DNA of 64,000 bases from Streptomyces sp. NBC_00443 (GTDB lineage: Bacteria; Actinomycetota; Actinomycetes; Streptomycetales; Streptomycetaceae): positions 8,928,001 through 8,992,000 of the forward strand of contig NZ_CP107917.1 in assembly GCF_036014175.1 (NCBI RefSeq), in the 5' to 3' direction. Position 1 is the first letter of the stretch, and the number at the start of each line of letters is the position of its first letter. A model generated the notes under the pieces. It ran no database searches. It was not told where the DNA came from and worked only from the letters and a program-made list of their open reading frames with translations. Shown here piece by piece: positions 62,801-64,000 of the stretch. The position numbers and the translations under genes were made by a program.

Positions 62801-64000
62801 GACCAACTGGACGGCTACGTCGGTACGGGCTCCGCGCTGAGCGTGGCCTCCGGCCGGCTGGCGTACACGCTCGGGCTGAACGGCCCGGCCCTGACGGTGG
62901 ACACCGCGTGCTCGTCGTCTCTGGTGGCCGTGCATCTGGCAGCCCAGGCGCTGCGGGCGGGGGAGTGCGATCTGGCGCTCGCCGGCGGCGTCACGCTGAT
63001 GGTCACGCCGCAGACCTTCGTCGAGTTCAGCCGGCTGCGCGGCCTGTCCCCGACGGGCCGCTGCCGCTCCTTCTCCGATGCCGCCGACGGCGCCATCTGG
63101 GCCGAGGGCGCCGGCATGGTCGTACTGAAACGACTGAGCGACGCCCGGCGGGACGGCGACCGGATCCTGGCCGTGCTGCGCGGCACCGCCGTCAACCAGG
63201 ACGGCCGCAGCCAGGGCATGTCCGCGCCGAACGGACCCGCGCAGGAGCAGGTGATCCGGCGGGCCCTGGAGCAGTCCGGCCTCGGGCCCGCCGACATCGA
63301 CTACGTCGAGGCGCACGGCACGGGCACGACCCTCGGCGACCCGATCGAGGCGAACGCCCTCGCGGAGGTCTTCGGCGCCACTCGCACCGACGAGCGCCCG
63401 CTGTACCTGGGCTCGCTGAAGTCCAACATCGGGCACGCGCAGGCGGCTTCGGGCGTGATCGGCCTGATCAAGGTGGTGCAGTCCCTGCACCACGAAACCC
63501 TCCCGCGCACCCTGCACGCGGACACGCCCAGCCGCCACGTCGACTGGACCGACAGCGGCTTGCGCCTACTGCGGGAGGAGACGGCCTGGCCCGCGTCGGC
63601 AGGGCGGGTACGGCGTGCCGGTGTGAGCGCCTTCGGGATCAGCGGCACCAACGCCCACGTGATCGTGGAGGAGGCCACCCAGTCGCCGGTGACAGAGACT
63701 GCCGCCGAACTACCCGCCGGACAGCGGCTGTTCGTCCTGTCCGGCCGCAGTGAGGACGGCCTGCGCGGACAGGCAGCCGCCCTGGCCCGTCACCTCGCCG
63801 AGGACACCGGCCCCGCCGCGCTGCCGGACCTGGCCCACACCCTGGCCCGCCACCGCACCCACTTCGAGCGGCGCGCCGCGATCCTGGCGGAGAGCCCGGA
63901 CGAACTGCGCTCCGTCCTGCGCGAGTTGGCTGCCGGGCAGGTCACCCTGCCGCCGTTCCGGGAGGAGCAGACGGGCAAGGTCGCTTTCGTCTATGCCGGA
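56846..64000 (+). CDS. Type I modular polyketide synthase (3' truncated by the window)
   Basis: 2385 residues are visible with no stop. Domains (approximate residues): ACP 15-90 (GLGSRQL, Ser53); module 1 KS 113-535 (Cys282), AT 637-925 (Ser732; YASH at 832-835, suggesting methylmalonyl-CoA), DH 996-1270 (His1030, Asp1195), KR 1480-1665 (TGGLGAVG, Tyr1630) and ACP 1758-1830 (GMDS, Ser1788); module 2 KS 1852-2275 (Cys2022), then the first residues of an AT at the edge. There is no ER in module 1, so a double bond is expected. The DH motif is HKVFGRTVVSG, with Ser for the usual Pro. The N-terminal ACP, loaded by the upstream FAAL, replaces a loading module. GAGGA lies 11 bases before the ATG. 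Confidence 0.93.
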   Translation, partial: MPAHESPKQSFEPSLTTPEQVRAWLESAVAEAAGLTPPAVDPDRPIAEFGLGSRQLVTLAAELSALTGRTLDPSLVFNHPTITALAGAVFDDGPTQAVTAAPARAGAAGRQDDDIAIISMACRFPGGADDPEALWRLLGTGEDAITEVPAGRWDTQGLHDPDPEATGKAYSLRGGYLAGIDRFDAPFFGISPREAAAMDPQQRLLLQTSWEALERAGIVPDTLNGSSTGVYIGLYDSGYLASAALDQLDGHVGTGSASSVASGRIAYTLGLQGPAVTVDTACSSSLVALHLAARALAGGECDLALAGGATLLVTPRGHVEFSRLRGLSPSGRCSPFSAGADGVVWAEGCGVVLLKRLADARRDGDRILAVVKGSAINQDGRSQGLSAPNGPAQERVVRAALDTAGLQPHDLDHIEAHGTGTPLGDPIEGRALAAVFGPDRPADRPLGVGSLKSNIGHTQAAAGIAGVIKTVLALHHQRIPASLHAETPTEHIDWAHGGLRVLGEAQAWPRDPERVRRAGVSAFGISGTNAHVVLEEAPEEQPQPSGDLPGSTLFPLSARTLPALRGQAGRLLETLAQQPELPFPAVAATLAHHRTHFEHRAVLQASDRDELLTALRALADDGPGTEPVIAPQQVASAGKLAFVFPGQGSQWAGMARDLLDRDPVFADELDRCDAALRPFTDWSVTSVLRGDAGSPALDRVDVVQPVLFAVMVSLAAVWRARGIRPDAVVGHSQGEVAAACVAGALSLNDAAAVVALRSQALTELSGTGTMAVVALPHTEVEARLADHGGEIGVAAVNSGRSTVIAGAVDAVEALLADLDRQQVFVRRLDVDYASHSTQVEPVRATILDELDGVVTYPTSVAWYSTVTAEPVTEELEADYWYTNLREPVRFAPTVERMAADGYRYFVELSPHPALLTALSTIDEDLVAVGSLRRDEDGPACLDRAAAELHVHGRRLDWRRLVPHTTPADLPTYAWDAQRHWIEAAASATAPGLFDRAAHPLLGIQLQSADETRWTFRNEWSPATADWLADHKVFGRTVVSGTTLMELCRAALAVARPDTPADVTDLLLLAPLALPGTGTAEVSVEVVTAGTVPEITVHSRPRGQEATDWILHATASAAESAAATDQPPTWPETVEPAWSEDTYERLTELGLGYGPAFQGVRRAAVTGDGTLIAHLSLPPAARDTADPYPVHPALLDAALHVAAALDSSDRRVLLPVAMARCVLPPVGATDLTATVRRTGGSGTDLTLDVTLWDADGFPAGRLEGVRLRAVDPADLAGASENARHLYEVTWTAVPEQTAAVPERPAEAPGTAWAVQGDESDPAVAAALHDLRAAGIQVSDEGTDTVVRFWPRPAVGSEPAVTAHELAATALTELRTLIALPPGEAPARIIWVTRGAIAATDGDTVPDPAQSVLWGLARSARTEHPDLGLTLLDVDGSDEPPLLTTVAHADEPELALRGGELLVPRLVRARPAPSGRPAAPIPTDGTVLVTGGLGAVGRNMARVLAENGVPRLLLTSRRGAADPRATEVTAELAAFGAEVEIAACDVADETAVAGVLARFGDESPLRGVVHCAGVLADGVTAELTPERLAHVLRPKVDGAAHLHRLTAAHPLGLFLLVSSAAGVVGNVGQANYAAANVFLDQLAHHRRALGLPGTSVSFGAWAGEGLAAEHADLERMARLGHRAITPDQGRELTELSLRRGGAHLVAWALDLPRLRAAAPTGALWRSLLPAPPSARTGRHSLADRLARLPEPERAARVLALVREEAAHALGLRSAESVRPDQPLRDLGMDSVTAVDLRNRISTRIGSKLPATLLFDHPTPTRLAEYLLAGALATAGRTSQKPGPGTTASRGPSPDEPVALVAMACRVPGGVSDPEGLWRLVAEGRDAVGPFPARRWDVESLYDPDPDALGKSYAREGGFLDDIDAFDAAFFGITPKEAAAMDPQQRLLLEAAWESLERAGIVPADLAGSTTGVYVGMFGSDYLSGTRLDQLDGYVGTGSALSVASGRLAYTLGLNGPALTVDTACSSSLVAVHLAAQALRAGECDLALAGGVTLMVTPQTFVEFSRLRGLSPTGRCRSFSDAADGAIWAEGAGMVVLKRLSDARRDGDRILAVLRGTAVNQDGRSQGMSAPNGPAQEQVIRRALEQSGLGPADIDYVEAHGTGTTLGDPIEANALAEVFGATRTDERPLYLGSLKSNIGHAQAASGVIGLIKVVQSLHHETLPRTLHADTPSRHVDWTDSGLRLLREETAWPASAGRVRRAGVSAFGISGTNAHVIVEEATQSPVTETAAELPAGQRLFVLSGRSEDGLRGQAAALARHLAEDTGPAALPDLAHTLARHRTHFERRAAILAESPDELRSVLRELAAGQVTLPPFREEQTGKVAFVYAG

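Noticed and set aside
58688..63538. A 1616-codon open frame on the minus strand
   Set aside because: It is antisense to the PKS, low in complexity and without motifs. It mirrors the PKS codon bias.
1..64000. CRISPR arrays, tRNA, rRNA, insertion sequences, phage attachment sites
   Set aside because: No regularly spaced repeats, cloverleaf-like sequences, transposase motifs or flanking direct repeats were seen. A faint RNA gene could be missed without a covariance search.

Overview
The window is very GC-rich actinomycete DNA, most likely from Streptomyces or a close relative. The evidence is the strong G/C bias at third codon positions, many GTG and TTG starts, a SARP-type regulator, a conservon with paired P450s, and two modular polyketide or peptide assembly lines. 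No rRNA, tRNA, CRISPR array, insertion sequence or integrase was seen. Function calls come from reading motifs by eye; no database search was run.

Left part (1-17.2 kb): metabolism and stress genes. These are the end of a ferredoxin reductase with a MarR regulator, an Fsr-like MFS exporter divergent from an AraC regulator, a DoxX-peroxiredoxin pair, a PAS-PAS-GAF-PP2C-ATPase phosphatase, a standalone LigD-type 3'-phosphoesterase and an aldo/keto reductase. A fructan/sucrose locus follows (8.6-16 kb): a LacI regulator, a cytosolic GH32 hydrolase, two ABC permeases and a solute-binding protein, with a secreted GH32 enzyme divergent from them. The divergent promoter region carries two copies of the operator-like motif CTAACTCGT.

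First biosynthetic cluster (about 17.2-33.5 kb): an alpha/beta hydrolase, a SARP activator, a single 4053-residue megasynthase and a flavin-dependent monooxygenase. The megasynthase reads FAAL-ACP-KS-AT-KR-ACP-C-A-PCP-C and ends in a domain resembling cyanobacterial acyl-ACP reductase (AAR). A lipo-amino-acid aldehyde, or something derived from one, is the simplest predicted product. The AAR-like terminus is the most unusual feature of the window.

Middle part (33.5-46.8 kb): a frameshifted metallophosphoesterase, an MHYT membrane sensor, an arginase-family protein, an epoxide-hydrolase-like enzyme, an MFS pump, a DUF899 protein, an ArsR-SRPBCC pair, a decayed ankyrin gene, an arsenic module (arsR divergent from arsM, with an MFS pump overlapping arsM tail to tail), a dienelactone hydrolase and a YciO/Sua5 protein.

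Right part (47-64 kb): a PucR-like regulator, then a conservon on the minus strand (cvnA kinase-like, cvnB roadblock, cvnC DUF742, cvnD GTPase, then a CYP157-like and a CYP154-like P450). Beyond a small orphan gene with a strong terminator lies a second cluster: a free-standing FAAL followed by a type I PKS that begins with its own ACP and runs off the window after at least 2385 residues. Both clusters appear to start from an adenylated carboxylic acid.

Several genes (metallophosphoesterase, ankyrin protein, CYP157-like P450) show apparent one-base losses, mostly in short G or C runs. These could be sequencing errors or real mutations.
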